The notes under the pieces: generated by a model
Databases searched by the model: none
What the model was told of the DNA's origin: nothing
What the model saw: the letters and a program-made list of their open reading frames with translations, nothing else
Position numbers and translations under genes: made by a program
In this document: piece after piece, positions 45,426 through 55,607 of the stretch
Numbering within the stretch: the first letter of the stretch is position 1
Layout of the letters: each line of letters starts with the position of its first letter
Origin: Rhodocyclaceae bacterium
GTDB taxonomy: Bacteria > Pseudomonadota > Gammaproteobacteria > Burkholderiales > Rhodocyclaceae
NCBI GenBank assembly: GCA_026646875.1
Contig: JAPKHL010000001.1
Location: forward strand, 1 to 64,000
DNA length: 64,000 nucleotides
Reading direction: 5' to 3'

Positions 45426-48106
45426 CCGCCTTCCGCCGGCACCTCCGGCGCCTTGCCCACCGGCAGGCGGATGGTGAAGCGCGCCCCGCCTTCCGTCCGG
45501 TTCTCGGCACGGATGGTCCCTTCGTGGGCCTCGACGATGGCGCGCACGATCGACAGACCGAGACCGACCCCGCTGACGTTCGATTCATTGCGGCCACGCG
45601 CGAACTTGGCGAACACGGCCTCTTCCCGGCCTGGCGGCAACCCGGGGCCGTCATCCTCGACCAGGATGTCGACCCGGTCGCCGCTGTGTCCCGCGCGCAA
45701 GGTAATGGTACTGCCCGCCGGGGTGTATTTGGCGGCATTCTCCAGCAGATTGCAGAACACTCTTTCCATCAGGATCGGGTCGAAATAGAGCAGCGGCAGA
45801 TCCGCCGGCAGCACGACCTTGACCGTGTGCCGGGAAAGCAGTTGCGCACGCGACTGGATGGCGGCACCGATCACTTCTTCCAGTGGCTGCCAGTCACGGT
45901 TGATCTTCACGTCGCCTGAACGCAGGCGCGCCATGTCTAGCAGATTGCTGACCAGCACGCTCATGCGCAGGGCCTCTTCACGGATCGCCTGCGCGATCTC
46001 CGACTGTGCCTTCGGCAGCGGCGGTCCGGCCAGGCTCAGCGAATCGGCCAGTCCGGCCAGCACGGTGAGCGGTGTGCGCAGATCGTGCGAGAGCGCCGAA
46101 AGCAGCGAATTGCGCAACTGCTCGGATTCGATCCGGACCAGCGCCTGCTGGGCAACGGCAATGAAATGCACCCGTTCGAGCGCGATCGCGATCAGCGTCG
46201 CGCTCGTTTCCAGCAAGCGCTGCTGTTCAGGCGTCGGCATCGACGCATCGACCGGTGGCACCAGGACAAGCACGCCGCGCGTGCGCATCGGCGCCTTCAG
46301 TGGAACGTAGAGGGCGGGAGCCGATGGCAACGTACCGGTCGAACGTCCGGCCTGCTCATTATGGTCGAGCGCATAACGGGCGATACCGATCTCCAGTTCG
46401 GGCGGTGGTGCCACGCTGCCGACGACGGCAAGCTCATCCCGCTCGTCCAGCGCGAGCATGCACGAGCGGGCCCCGAACACCCGTTGAACGAAGCGTTCAC
46501 TGATTTCCACGATCTGCTCGATTGCCAGCGCACTCGACAGTTCGCGCGCCATCTCGAATAGTGCCCGCATTCGCTGTTCCCGGCTGTGGGCCACTTCGGC
46601 CTGAAAGCGCAGGCCGGCGGTCAGCTGGCCGATCAGCAGTGCCACAGCGAGCATGACGAGGAAGGTGACGAGATACTGGACATCGCTGACCGCGAACGAA
46701 AAGCGCGGCTGCACGAAGAAGAAATCGAAAGCCGCCACGGCAAGCACCGCTGCCAGCGCACCGGGACCGCGTCCGAAACGATAGGCAACGAATACCGTGG
46801 CCAGCAGGAAAAGCATGACGATATTGGCCAGATCCAGGAAAGGCAGCAACGGCGTCATCGTCACCGAAACAACGGCGACGATGGCGCCCGCCCATGCATA
46901 GCCGGGCCACCGGGACGGCCTACCGTCGTCGGGCTGGGGCTCGCCACCGATACCCTCGCGCTCGCCGGGGTCGCGAGCCACCAGCACGATCTCCAGTTCC
47001 GCTCCCGCCAGTCCCATCTGCTCGGCGAAGCCTCTTTGCCACGGACGCCGCCGGCGGCTGCCATGCCCGACGACGACCCGTCCCAGGTTGTGATCACGCG
47101 CGTAAGCGACGCTGCTGGCGACTGCGTCGTGCCCGGACAGCACCGCCGTCGTCGCACCGAGATCCTGCGCCAGCTTCAAACCGCGCATCACCCGGGCCCG
47201 CTGGCTCCCGGGCAGACGCTGCAACTTCGGCGTCTCGACGTAGATGACATGCCAGGGCACATCGAACTGTGCCGCCAGGCGTGCGCCGGCGCGGACCAGC
47301 TTGCCACTGCCCGGATCGGCATCCAGGCAGACGAGCAGGGATTCCTGGGTCGGCCAGACGGGGAGCACCGATTTCTCGCGCCGGTAAGCGCGCACGTCGT
47401 CGTCGACGCGATCGGCGGTACGCCGCAATGCAAGTTCCCGCAGGGCCAGGAGATTCCCCTTGCGGAAGAAGTTCCGGACTGCGTGTTCAGCCTGCTGCGG
47501 CATGTAGACCTTGCCCTCCTTCAGGCGCTGCAGCAGTTCCTCGTGCGGCAGATCGACCAGCACGATCTCGTCGGCCTCGTCGAAGACATGATCGGGCAGC
47601 GTCTCCCGGACCTTGATCCCGGTGATGCCGCCGACAACGTCATTGAGGCTTTCCAGATGCTGGACGTTGACCGTGGTGAAAACGTCGATGCCGGCATCGA
47701 GCAGTTCCTCGACATCCTGCCAGCGTTTCGGGTGACGCGATCCGGGCACGTTCGAATGGGCCAGCTCATCGACCAGGATCAGATCCGGTGCCCGTCTGAG
47801 CGCCGCATCAATGTCGAACTCGGCCAGAACGCGGTCCCGGTAAGCGATCTCCCGGGACGGCAGCACTTCCAGGCCACGCATCAGCGCCGCCGTCTCGGAG
47901 CGTCCGTGCGTCTCGACGATGCCGACGACGAGGTCGACGCCCTGCGCCAGCAGCGCGCGGGCAGCGCTCAGCATCGCGTAGGTCTTGCCGACCCCCGGGC
48001 TGGCGCCGAAAAAGACCTTCAGCTTGCCGCGCCGGGCCTGCGCCTTCTCGGCCTCCAGCTGCGCGAGCAGGGCATCGGGGTCGGGGCGTTTCGGTGTATC
48101 GGTCAT
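45422..48106 (-). CDS. kdpD: Sensor histidine kinase KdpD
   Basis: GKLKVFFGASPGVGKTYAMLSAARALLAQGVDLVVGIVETHGR; USP domain; LSALSHDLRTPLTVLAG. Confidence 0.96.
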   Translation of the reverse strand: MTDTPKRPDPDALLAQLEAEKAQARRGKLKVFFGASPGVGKTYAMLSAARALLAQGVDLVVGIVETHGRSETAALMRGLEVLPSREIAYRDRVLAEFDIDAALRRAPDLILVDELAHSNVPGSRHPKRWQDVEELLDAGIDVFTTVNVQHLESLNDVVGGITGIKVRETLPDHVFDEADEIVLVDLPHEELLQRLKEGKVYMPQQAEHAVRNFFRKGNLLALRELALRRTADRVDDDVRAYRREKSVLPVWPTQESLLVCLDADPGSGKLVRAGARLAAQFDVPWHVIYVETPKLQRLPGSQRARVMRGLKLAQDLGATTAVLSGHDAVASSVAYARDHNLGRVVVGHGSRRRRPWQRGFAEQMGLAGAELEIVLVARDPGEREGIGGEPQPDDGRPSRWPGYAWAGAIVAVVSVTMTPLLPFLDLANIVMLFLLATVFVAYRFGRGPGALAAVLAVAAFDFFFVQPRFSFAVSDVQYLVTFLVMLAVALLIGQLTAGLRFQAEVAHSREQRMRALFEMARELSSALAIEQIVEISERFVQRVFGARSCMLALDERDELAVVGSVAPPPELEIGIARYALDHNEQAGRSTGTLPSAPALYVPLKAPMRTRGVLVLVPPVDASMPTPEQQRLLETSATLIAIALERVHFIAVAQQALVRIESEQLRNSLLSALSHDLRTPLTVLAGLADSLSLAGPPLPKAQSEIAQAIREEALRMSVLVSNLLDMARLRSGDVKINRDWQPLEEVIGAAIQSRAQLLSRHTVKVVLPADLPLLYFDPILMERVFCNLLENAAKYTPAGSTITLRAGHSGDRVDILVEDDGPGLPPGREEAVFAKFARGRNESNVSGVGLGLSIVRAIVEAHEGTIRAENRTEGGARFTIRLPVGKAPEVPAEGG

Positions 48107-48108
48107 GG

Positions 48109-49761
48109 TCAGCGCCCGCCACCGACGAAGACGCGGCCCAAGGCCTTCATCTTGCCGCCAAAACCGACCCGTTCGTCGGCCAGCACCTCGAGGAAGTCGG
48201 ACAGACGCTTTGACCTGGCGATGGCGAAGAGCACCAGCACGACGAAGACCAGCGTCGCGGCAACGCCGTGCAGAAGCCGCATTGCCGGCGCCCCCTCGAT
48301 GAAGGAGATGATGTTCATGCCGAAATACCCGGTGGTGACGGTGGCGATCAGGCCAAGGATGGTGATCACCGTCAGACGCACGACCGTGTTCGACTGACGG
48401 CGCTGCGAATCGCTGTCGAGGTACTGGCTCATCTCGCGGATCTCGTCGCGAACCTCGTTGTAAAGCGCATCGTTGCGCAGATGGTTGGCGCACATCCGGA
48501 ACAGTCCCTGCAGGTGAGGCCGCTCGGACAGCTCGTGGAACCAGTACCGGTGGGTGAAGCGCAGGAAGGTCTCGAAATTGGCGCGAATGCGGCGCTTGAA
48601 GCGACGTACCGAAGTCTCGTCACGGATGTCGAGGTCGTTCACCGCATCGACCAGTACCTCGGAAAAAACCAGCAGGGCAGCGCGATGCAGGTGGGCGATC
48701 AGGAAAACGATGAACTGCTGGTGGCGGAACTGGGCAAGCATGCCGCACTCACCATCGACGAAGAACGGCGAACCGGCCTCGCCGACCACGGTCAGCGTGT
48801 TGCCGGTGCAGATGAAACGGGTGTTCGGCCCGGCGGTCGAATTCTGCCAGTAGCGCTCCTGGCAGTAGCGCCCGACGAAATCACGCACCGACGCATCGCC
48901 GACCGGCAGCGGCTCGTCCGGATGCAGCACTGTCGCCAGGCCCAGACGCACCCACTCCTCGCGCGACAGGGCGCGCGGATTGTCGAGCGCCAGATAGCTC
49001 ATCACTGGCATGCGGTGATACTCGATCAGCCGGTAGCGCAGCGCACCCGCCGCATCCGAGTGCGCCAGCACCAGCGGCTGCAGCAGCCAGGCCCAGTGCC
49101 CGGTGATGCACGGGCTGCGATGCTCGCAGACGTATTCGAGGAATTTGGAGCGGTGCTCCGCGTCCGACGTTGCCAGCACCCTGCCGCCGGCATCCAGCCA
49201 TTCGACCAGGTGAACGTTGTGCAGGCCATCGCCGTCCTCATCCCACCCCGACGGATAAGCGCGTCCGAAGCGGAACAGGATGTCGCGCACCGTTGCCAGC
49301 GGCAGGTCGTCGCCGCGGAATTCGACGTTGAGGATGAGCACGTCGAGATCATGGAAGAAACAGAGGTCCACGTGCACGACGCGCAGCTCGATCGGCGGTG
49401 ACGCTGGCCGGAGAATCAGACGGATCGTGGCAACATCCTTGCGGCGGAACAGGTGGAACGGCGAATCGCCGGGCGGATCCTCAAGCGCTCGCTGGCGGGA
49501 GCGCCCCTCGCCATAGAGGAAGCGCTGCACGTAGGGCAGGAAGGAAACGAACTCCCGGTAATGGCGTTCCTGGAATTGCGCCGGATCGGCGGTGAACTCA
49601 TCGTCGATACGCCGCCAGGGATGCCCGGAGAGACCGGCGAACACCTCCCAGTGCCGCCCGCCGCTCGCATCCGCAACCAGCGGCTCCAGTTGCAACGGCC
49701 AGAGAAAGCTGCCGTGGAACAGTCGTGCTGTCCGCTCATCCGCTCCCGTGTCAGGCTTCAT
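48109..49761 (-). CDS. CorA-like divalent cation transporter family protein
   Basis: C-terminal two-TM region with TGYFGMNI (GMN signature), long cytoplasmic N-terminal domain. Confidence 0.75.
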   Translation of the reverse strand: MKPDTGADERTARLFHGSFLWPLQLEPLVADASGGRHWEVFAGLSGHPWRRIDDEFTADPAQFQERHYREFVSFLPYVQRFLYGEGRSRQRALEDPPGDSPFHLFRRKDVATIRLILRPASPPIELRVVHVDLCFFHDLDVLILNVEFRGDDLPLATVRDILFRFGRAYPSGWDEDGDGLHNVHLVEWLDAGGRVLATSDAEHRSKFLEYVCEHRSPCITGHWAWLLQPLVLAHSDAAGALRYRLIEYHRMPVMSYLALDNPRALSREEWVRLGLATVLHPDEPLPVGDASVRDFVGRYCQERYWQNSTAGPNTRFICTGNTLTVVGEAGSPFFVDGECGMLAQFRHQQFIVFLIAHLHRAALLVFSEVLVDAVNDLDIRDETSVRRFKRRIRANFETFLRFTHRYWFHELSERPHLQGLFRMCANHLRNDALYNEVRDEIREMSQYLDSDSQRRQSNTVVRLTVITILGLIATVTTGYFGMNIISFIEGAPAMRLLHGVAATLVFVVLVLFAIARSKRLSDFLEVLADERVGFGGKMKALGRVFVGGGR

Positions 49762-49852
49762 TGCCCCCCTTCCCTTCTTGCATCCCGTATCGACAGCTGC
49801 TCCGGCCCTGGACAAGGCGAGTCGATGTGATTGTATTCTTGCCGCCCGAAAA

Positions 49853-50431
49853 TCAGTCCCGCGTCTCCCCGGACAGCGCCAGGTTCAGCGTGAGGACATT
49901 GACACGCGGCTCGCCGAGGAAGCCGAGCTGACGGCCCTCGGTATGCGCGGCGACCAGCTCGCGCAGCCGCGCCGCAGGCAGCGCGCGCGCACGGGCGACA
50001 CGCGGCACCTGCCAGAGCGCAGCGGCAATGCTGATGTGCGGATCGAGCCCGCTGGCCGAGGTGGTGACGAGATCGACCGGAATCGGCGCCGCATTATCCG
50101 GATCGCTCGCCCTGAGCGTAGCAATGCGCTTCTTCACCGCCGCGTCGAGCACCGGATTGAGTGGCCCCTGGTTGCTACCGCCGGAAGCAGCGCCGTTGAA
50201 CGGCATCGGTGCCGTCGCCGACGGTCGCCCCCAGAAGTAGCCGGGCTCGGCGAAGGGCTGGCCGATCAGGCGCGAGCCGCGCACGGCTTTGCCCTCGCGA
50301 ATCAGACTGCCGTTCGCCTGTACGGGAAAGATCGCCTGGGCGATGCCGGTGACGGCCGCCGGATAGGCCAGCCCGGTGAGAATGGAGAGGCTGACGAGCA
50401 GCGCCAGCGCGGACTTGAGATCCTTGAGCAT
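49853..50431 (-). CDS. kdpC: Potassium-transporting ATPase KdpC subunit
   Basis: [49 protein letters not shown]. Confidence 0.95.
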   Translation of the reverse strand: MLKDLKSALALLVSLSILTGLAYPAAVTGIAQAIFPVQANGSLIREGKAVRGSRLIGQPFAEPGYFWGRPSATAPMPFNGAASGGSNQGPLNPVLDAAVKKRIATLRASDPDNAAPIPVDLVTTSASGLDPHISIAAALWQVPRVARARALPAARLRELVAAHTEGRQLGFLGEPRVNVLTLNLALSGETRD

Positions 50432-50441
50432 TCGATTCTCC

Positions 50442-52526
50442 TCAGACAAGTGCGAGACCGGACAGTACGAGGTCGATGACCTTGATGCCGGCGAAGGGCA
50501 CGATCAGGCCGCCGATACCATAGACCACCAGATTGCGGCGCAGGACGGCGGCGGCGCCGAGCGGCCGGTAGGCGACCCCCTTAAGCGCCAGAGGGATCAG
50601 CGCAACGATGATCAGCGCGTTGAAGATCACCGCCGAGAGGATCGCCGACGACGGCGTCGCCAGTCCCATCACGTTCAGCGCGCCAAGTGCCGGATAGGTC
50701 GAAGCGAAGGCGGCGGGAATGATGGCGAAATACTTGGCAATGTCGTTTGCGATCGAAAAGGTGGTGAGCGCGCCGCGTGTCATCAGCATCTGCTTGCCGG
50801 TCTCGACGACCTCGATCAGCTTGGTCGGATTGGAATCGAGATCCACCATGTTGCCGGCCTCCTTCGCCGCCTGCGTGCCGGTGTTCATGGCCACGGCGAC
50901 ATCGGCCTGCGCCAGTGCCGGCGCGTCGTTGGTACCGTCGCCGGTCATCGCCACCAGCCGGCCGTCGCTCTGATACTGGCGGATCAGTTCCAGCTTGGCC
51001 TCCGGCGTCGCCTCGGCGAGAAAATCGTCGACACCGGCCTCGGCGGCGATGGCCGCCGCCGTCAGCCGGTTGTCGCCGGTGATCATCACCGTCTTGATGC
51101 CCATCCGGCGCAACTCGGCAAAGCGCTCCCTGATGCCGCCCTTGACGATGTCCTTGAGCTCGACGGCACCGAGCACGCGTGGCTGGCCGCCGGCGTCAGC
51201 CCCCGTTTCGACGACCACCAGCGGCGTCGATCCTTGACGCGAGATCTCCTCGACCGCCTCCTGTACTTTCACCGGCCAGCAACCTCCGTCGCCGGCAACG
51301 TGCGCACGCACCGCATCGGCAGCGCCCTTGCGGATGCGCCGGCCGCCCCAGTCGATACCGCTCATCCGCGTCTGCGCGGTGAAATGCACGAAGGTGGCAC
51401 CGGCCGCGTGGATGTCGCGGCCGCGCTGGTGCAGTTTCTCCTTGGCCAGCAGCACGATCGAGCGACCTTCCGGCGTCTCGTCGGCAAGCGATGCGTAGAG
51501 CGCCGCCTCGGCCAGCTGCGCCTCGGTGACACCGGGTGCCGGCACGAACTTCGCGGCCTGCCGGTTGCCGAGCGTGATGGTGCCGGTCTTGTCGAGCAGC
51601 AGCACGTCGACATCGCCGGCCGCTTCGACCGCGCGGCCGGAGGTGGCGATGACGTTCTTGCCCATCATCCGGCTCATGCCGGCAACGCCGATGGCCGAGA
51701 GCAGACCGCCGATGGTCGTCGGGATCAGACAGACGAGCAGCGCAACGAGCACGGTGACGGTGATCGGCGCACCGGCACCGGCGGCCGCGACGCTGAACAG
51801 GGAATAAGGGAGCAGCGTCGCCGTCGCCAGCAGGAAGGCCAGCGTCAATGCCACCAGCAGGATGGTCAGCGCGATCTCGTTTGGCGTCTTCCGTCGCTTC
51901 GCGGCCTCGACCATGCCGATCATGCGGTCGAGGAAGGTCTCGCCAGGATTGACCGAGATGCGCACGACCAGCCAGTCGGAAAGAATGCGCGTGCCGCCGG
52001 TCACGGCCGAGAAGTCGCCACCGGCCTCACGGATCACCGGCGCCGACTCGCCGGTGATCGCCGATTCATCGACCGAAGCGACGCCTTCGATGACCTCACC
52101 ATCGCCGGGGATCACGTCGCCGGCCTCGACCATCACCACGTCACCGCAGCGCAGGTCCTCCGATGGCACGGTGATGATCTTGGCGCCGTAGCACGGCGCC
52201 TGCAGCTTCTTGGCCCAGACCGTCCTGCGCAGCCCGCGCAGGGCGGCGGCCTGCGCCTTGCCGCGCCCTTCGGCGACGGCTTCGGCGAAGTTGGCGAAGA
52301 GGACGGTAGCCCACAGCCAGAGGCTGATGGCGAAGATGAAGCCGGCCGGCGCCTCGCCGTCGCCGCCAAGCGCCTGTACGAACAGGCCGCTGGTCAGCAG
52401 GCTGCCGAGCCAGACCACGAACATCACAGGATTCTTCATCTGGTGACGCGGCGACAGACGCCTGAAGGATTCCATCGCTGCCTCGCGCAGGATGGCAGCA
52501 TCGAACAGGGATTGAGCGGAATGCAT
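50442..52526 (-). CDS. kdpB: Potassium-transporting ATPase KdpB subunit
   Basis: P-type ATPase; [42 protein letters not shown]. Confidence 0.97.
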   Translation of the reverse strand: MHSAQSLFDAAILREAAMESFRRLSPRHQMKNPVMFVVWLGSLLTSGLFVQALGGDGEAPAGFIFAISLWLWATVLFANFAEAVAEGRGKAQAAALRGLRRTVWAKKLQAPCYGAKIITVPSEDLRCGDVVMVEAGDVIPGDGEVIEGVASVDESAITGESAPVIREAGGDFSAVTGGTRILSDWLVVRISVNPGETFLDRMIGMVEAAKRRKTPNEIALTILLVALTLAFLLATATLLPYSLFSVAAAGAGAPITVTVLVALLVCLIPTTIGGLLSAIGVAGMSRMMGKNVIATSGRAVEAAGDVDVLLLDKTGTITLGNRQAAKFVPAPGVTEAQLAEAALYASLADETPEGRSIVLLAKEKLHQRGRDIHAAGATFVHFTAQTRMSGIDWGGRRIRKGAADAVRAHVAGDGGCWPVKVQEAVEEISRQGSTPLVVVETGADAGGQPRVLGAVELKDIVKGGIRERFAELRRMGIKTVMITGDNRLTAAAIAAEAGVDDFLAEATPEAKLELIRQYQSDGRLVAMTGDGTNDAPALAQADVAVAMNTGTQAAKEAGNMVDLDSNPTKLIEVVETGKQMLMTRGALTTFSIANDIAKYFAIIPAAFASTYPALGALNVMGLATPSSAILSAVIFNALIIVALIPLALKGVAYRPLGAAAVLRRNLVVYGIGGLIVPFAGIKVIDLVLSGLALV

Positions 52527-52539
52527 TCGTTATCCCTTC

Positions 52540-54348
52540 TTAACGGGTGTCGGACATCTGCAGATGCTCGACGATAGGGCCGATAGCCAGTGCCGGCAGG
52601 AAGGTCAGCGCGCCGACGACGATCACCGTGCCGATCAACAGCACGACGAACAGCGGCGTATGCGTCGGCAGGGTGCCGGCGCCCGGCGGCACGCGTTTCT
52701 TGGCGGCCAGCGAGCCAGCGATGGCAAGCACCGGAACGATGACCCAGTAACGGGCAAAGAGCATCGCCAGGCCGAGCAGCGTGTTGTAGAACGGAGTGTT
52801 GGCCGAAAGGCCGGCAAAGGCGCTGCCGTTGTTGTTGCCCGCCGACGAGAGCGCGTAGAGCACCTCGGAAAAACCGTGCGCACCGGGATTGGCGATGCCG
52901 GCACGGCCGGCATCGGTGCCCAGCGCCAGCGCGGTGCCGACGAGGACGACCAGCGGCGGCACGAGGATGACGACAGCGGCCATCTTCATCTCGAAGGCTT
53001 CGATCTTCTTGCCCAGGTACTCCGGCGTGCGGCCGATCATCAGACCGGCCACGAAAACGGCGACCAGTGCGAAAACGAGCATGCCGTAGAGCCCAGAGCC
53101 GACGCCGCCGAAGATCACTTCGCCAAGCTGCATCAGCCACATCGGCACCAACCCGCCGAGCGGCGTGAACGAATCGTGCATGGCATTGACCGAGCCGTTC
53201 GACGCGGCGGTGGTCACCGTCGCCCACAGTGCAGAGTTGACGACGCCGAAGCGCGTTTCCTTGCCTTCCATGTTTCCGCCGGCCTGCAGTTCGGAAGCCT
53301 GCGTGTCGAGGCCGAGGCGCGCGAACAGCGGGTTGCCGGACTGCTCGGCCCAGAGGCAGGCCCCGAGCAGCGCGACGAGAACGATGGTCATCGCGGCGAG
53401 GATGGCATAGCCTTGGCGACGATCGCCGACGTAGGCGCCGAACATCACGCAGCAGGCGCCGGGGACGATCAGGATGGCCAGCATTTCGAGGAAGTTCGAC
53501 AGCGGTGTCGGGTTTTCCAGCGGGTGCGCCGAGTTCACGTTGTAGAAGCCTCCGCCGTTGCTGCCGAGCTGCTTGATGGCGACCTGCGAGGCGGCCGGGC
53601 CGACGGCGATGCTCTGCTCGGCGGTCTTCATCTTCTCCAGCACCGGCTGGCCGGCAGCGTCCTTGAGCGGCTGGTCGTCGTCGCCGAGCTTCGGTTGCCC
53701 GTACTCGATCGTTTCGACCAGCGAGGCCGTGTGGTGCGCCGTGAAGGTCTGCACGACGCCCTGGCTGACCAGCGCCAGTGACAGAAAGACGGCGAGCGGC
53801 AACAGCACGTAGAGCGTCGAGCGCACCATGTCCACCCAGAAGTTGCCGAGCGAGTCGGCCTCGCGCTTGACGAAGCCGCGCGCCAGCGCAACGAGGACGG
53901 CCATGCCGGTTGCCGCCGACAGGAAGTTCTGCACGGTCATGCCGAGCATCTGCGTCAGATGGCTCATCGTCGTCTCGCCGCCGTAGCTCTGCCAGTTGGT
54001 ATTGGTGGCAAAGCTCACTGCGGTGTTGAAGGCGAGGTCGGCCGTGGTCGCCGTCATGCCGTCCGGGTTCAGCGGCAGCATGCCCTGCAGGCGCTGCAGC
54101 GCATAGACGGCGAGCAGGCCGAGCAAGTTGAAGACGAGGACGGCGACGGCGTAGCGCGTCCAGTGCATTTTGTCCTCGGGGGAGACGCCGGCGAGGCGGT
54201 AGAGGCCGGATTCGAGCGGGCGCAGCCAGCGCACGAAGACTGGGATGTCGCCCTGATAGATGCGCGCCATGTACAGGCCGAGCGGCACCGACAGCGCGAG
54301 CAGCGCGACGACGTAAAAGGCGAGCTGGAGATAGCCGTTGCCGGTCAT
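52540..54348 (-). CDS. kdpA: Potassium-transporting ATPase KdpA subunit
   Basis: KMHWTRYAVAVLVFNLLGLLAVYALQRLQGMLPLNP; AVSFATNTNWQSYGGE; GSNGGGFYNVNSAHP. Confidence 0.97.
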   Translation of the reverse strand: MTGNGYLQLAFYVVALLALSVPLGLYMARIYQGDIPVFVRWLRPLESGLYRLAGVSPEDKMHWTRYAVAVLVFNLLGLLAVYALQRLQGMLPLNPDGMTATTADLAFNTAVSFATNTNWQSYGGETTMSHLTQMLGMTVQNFLSAATGMAVLVALARGFVKREADSLGNFWVDMVRSTLYVLLPLAVFLSLALVSQGVVQTFTAHHTASLVETIEYGQPKLGDDDQPLKDAAGQPVLEKMKTAEQSIAVGPAASQVAIKQLGSNGGGFYNVNSAHPLENPTPLSNFLEMLAILIVPGACCVMFGAYVGDRRQGYAILAAMTIVLVALLGACLWAEQSGNPLFARLGLDTQASELQAGGNMEGKETRFGVVNSALWATVTTAASNGSVNAMHDSFTPLGGLVPMWLMQLGEVIFGGVGSGLYGMLVFALVAVFVAGLMIGRTPEYLGKKIEAFEMKMAAVVILVPPLVVLVGTALALGTDAGRAGIANPGAHGFSEVLYALSSAGNNNGSAFAGLSANTPFYNTLLGLAMLFARYWVIVPVLAIAGSLAAKKRVPPGAGTLPTHTPLFVVLLIGTVIVVGALTFLPALAIGPIVEHLQMSDTR

Positions 54349-54437
54349 GAGAAGTCCTCCGGGTAGAAGAGCACAGCGACGAGGTAGACGAAGACGCCCA
54401 CCGCGACGACGAGGGCAATCAGGTAGAGGGGATTCAT
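54345..54437 (-). CDS. kdpF: KdpF-type small membrane subunit (30 aa)
   Basis: MNPLYLIALVVAVGVFVYLVAVLFYPEDFS; overlaps the kdpA start. Confidence 0.8.
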   Translation of the reverse strand: MNPLYLIALVVAVGVFVYLVAVLFYPEDFS

Positions 54438-54526
54438 TGTTTCCTCCGGAGCCTGTCGATGAGCGGTACCAGCGCGAGGGTGGCGATGAAGAAGCCGAAG
54501 ATGGCGAGCAGATAGATCAGATCCAT
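54434..54526 (-). CDS. Second 30-aa membrane micro-ORF upstream of kdpF
   Basis: MDLIYLLAIFGFFIATLALVPLIDRLRRKQ; ATGA overlap with kdpF; one hydrophobic helix and a basic tail. Confidence 0.6.
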   Translation of the reverse strand: MDLIYLLAIFGFFIATLALVPLIDRLRRKQ

Positions 54527-54759
54527 GGCGGGTCCTTTGTGCAAGAGTCGCTCGGAAACGATGCCGGATTTTTCCGGTATGGCCGCGCGGCCGACGACGC
54601 ACCGGCGAGCCGGTGCGAATCGTTTCTGCATGCGACAGATTCCTTGCGGCCGACTGAATATCTCCACACGATAGCCGTACCGTCGTAAAGATTCCGTTAA
54701 GACTGCTCGTGGCGGCGTTAAGCCCGCGTAAAACCGGCGTGCACCCGCTGCCGGGGCAT

Positions 54760-54788
54760 AAAAAAAGCCCGCCTGGATGGCGGGCTTT
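54760..54788 (-). terminator. Rho-independent terminator of rlmB
   Basis: Minus strand AAAGCCCGCCATCCAGGCGGGCTTTTTTT. Confidence 0.85.
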
Positions 54789-54804
54789 GGCGGAGCCGGC
54801 GGGA

Positions 54805-55542
54805 TCAGCCGCGCCGGCGTCGCGCCTCGTACAGGCAAACGCCCGACGCCACCGAGACGTTGAGGCTGGAAACGCTGCCGAGCATGGGGATGCGCACCAG
54901 CAGATCGCAGGTTTCACGCGTCAGGCGGCGCATCCCCTCGCCCTCGGCGCCGAGCACCCAGGCGGTGGCCTGCGGCCATTCGGCGGCATACAGATCGGTG
55001 GCCCCCTCGTCGTCGGTGCCGATCACGCAGATGTCGCGCTCCTTGAGTTCGCGCAGGGTGCGCGCCAGGTTGGTGACGGTGATGTAGGGCACGCTCTCGG
55101 CGGCGCCGCTGGCGACCTTGATGGCCGTCTGCGTGAGGCCGACAGCACGGTCCTTGGGGGCGATCACGGCATGCGCGCCGACGGCGTCGGCGACGCGCAG
55201 GCAGGCGCCCAGATTGTGCGGATCCTGCACGCCGTCGAGCACCAGCAGGAAGGGGGGCTCCTCCAGCGTGTCGAGCACGTCGTCGAGTGAGACGTGGCGA
55301 TAGTCGGCGGTGACGCAGGCGACCACGCCCTGGTGGCGGGCGCTGCCACCGGCCATGCCTTCCAGCCGCTTGCCGTCCACCGGCATGACGCGCACCTTGT
55401 GCAGTTCGGCATGGCGCAGCAGATCGCGCGCGCGCGCATCCTGGCGCTGCGCGTCGATGAAGATTTCCTGGATCGCCCCCGGCTGGTGGCGAAGCTTGGC
55501 GATGACGGCGTGAAAGCCGTGAATGAAACGGGTCTGGGACAT
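54805..55542 (-). CDS. rlmB: 23S rRNA (guanosine-2'-O-)-methyltransferase RlmB
   Basis: [77 protein letters not shown]. Confidence 0.93.
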   Translation of the reverse strand: MSQTRFIHGFHAVIAKLRHQPGAIQEIFIDAQRQDARARDLLRHAELHKVRVMPVDGKRLEGMAGGSARHQGVVACVTADYRHVSLDDVLDTLEEPPFLLVLDGVQDPHNLGACLRVADAVGAHAVIAPKDRAVGLTQTAIKVASGAAESVPYITVTNLARTLRELKERDICVIGTDDEGATDLYAAEWPQATAWVLGAEGEGMRRLTRETCDLLVRIPMLGSVSSLNVSVASGVCLYEARRRRG

Positions 55543-55607
55543 CGGTTTTTCCGGAAAAAGGCGCCGGCGGGGGCGCAGGCGGGCATTCTACCCGTCCCCC
55601 TGGCCGT

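Noticed and set aside
46586-48397. 603-aa plus-strand ORF
   Set aside because: Antisense to kdpD.
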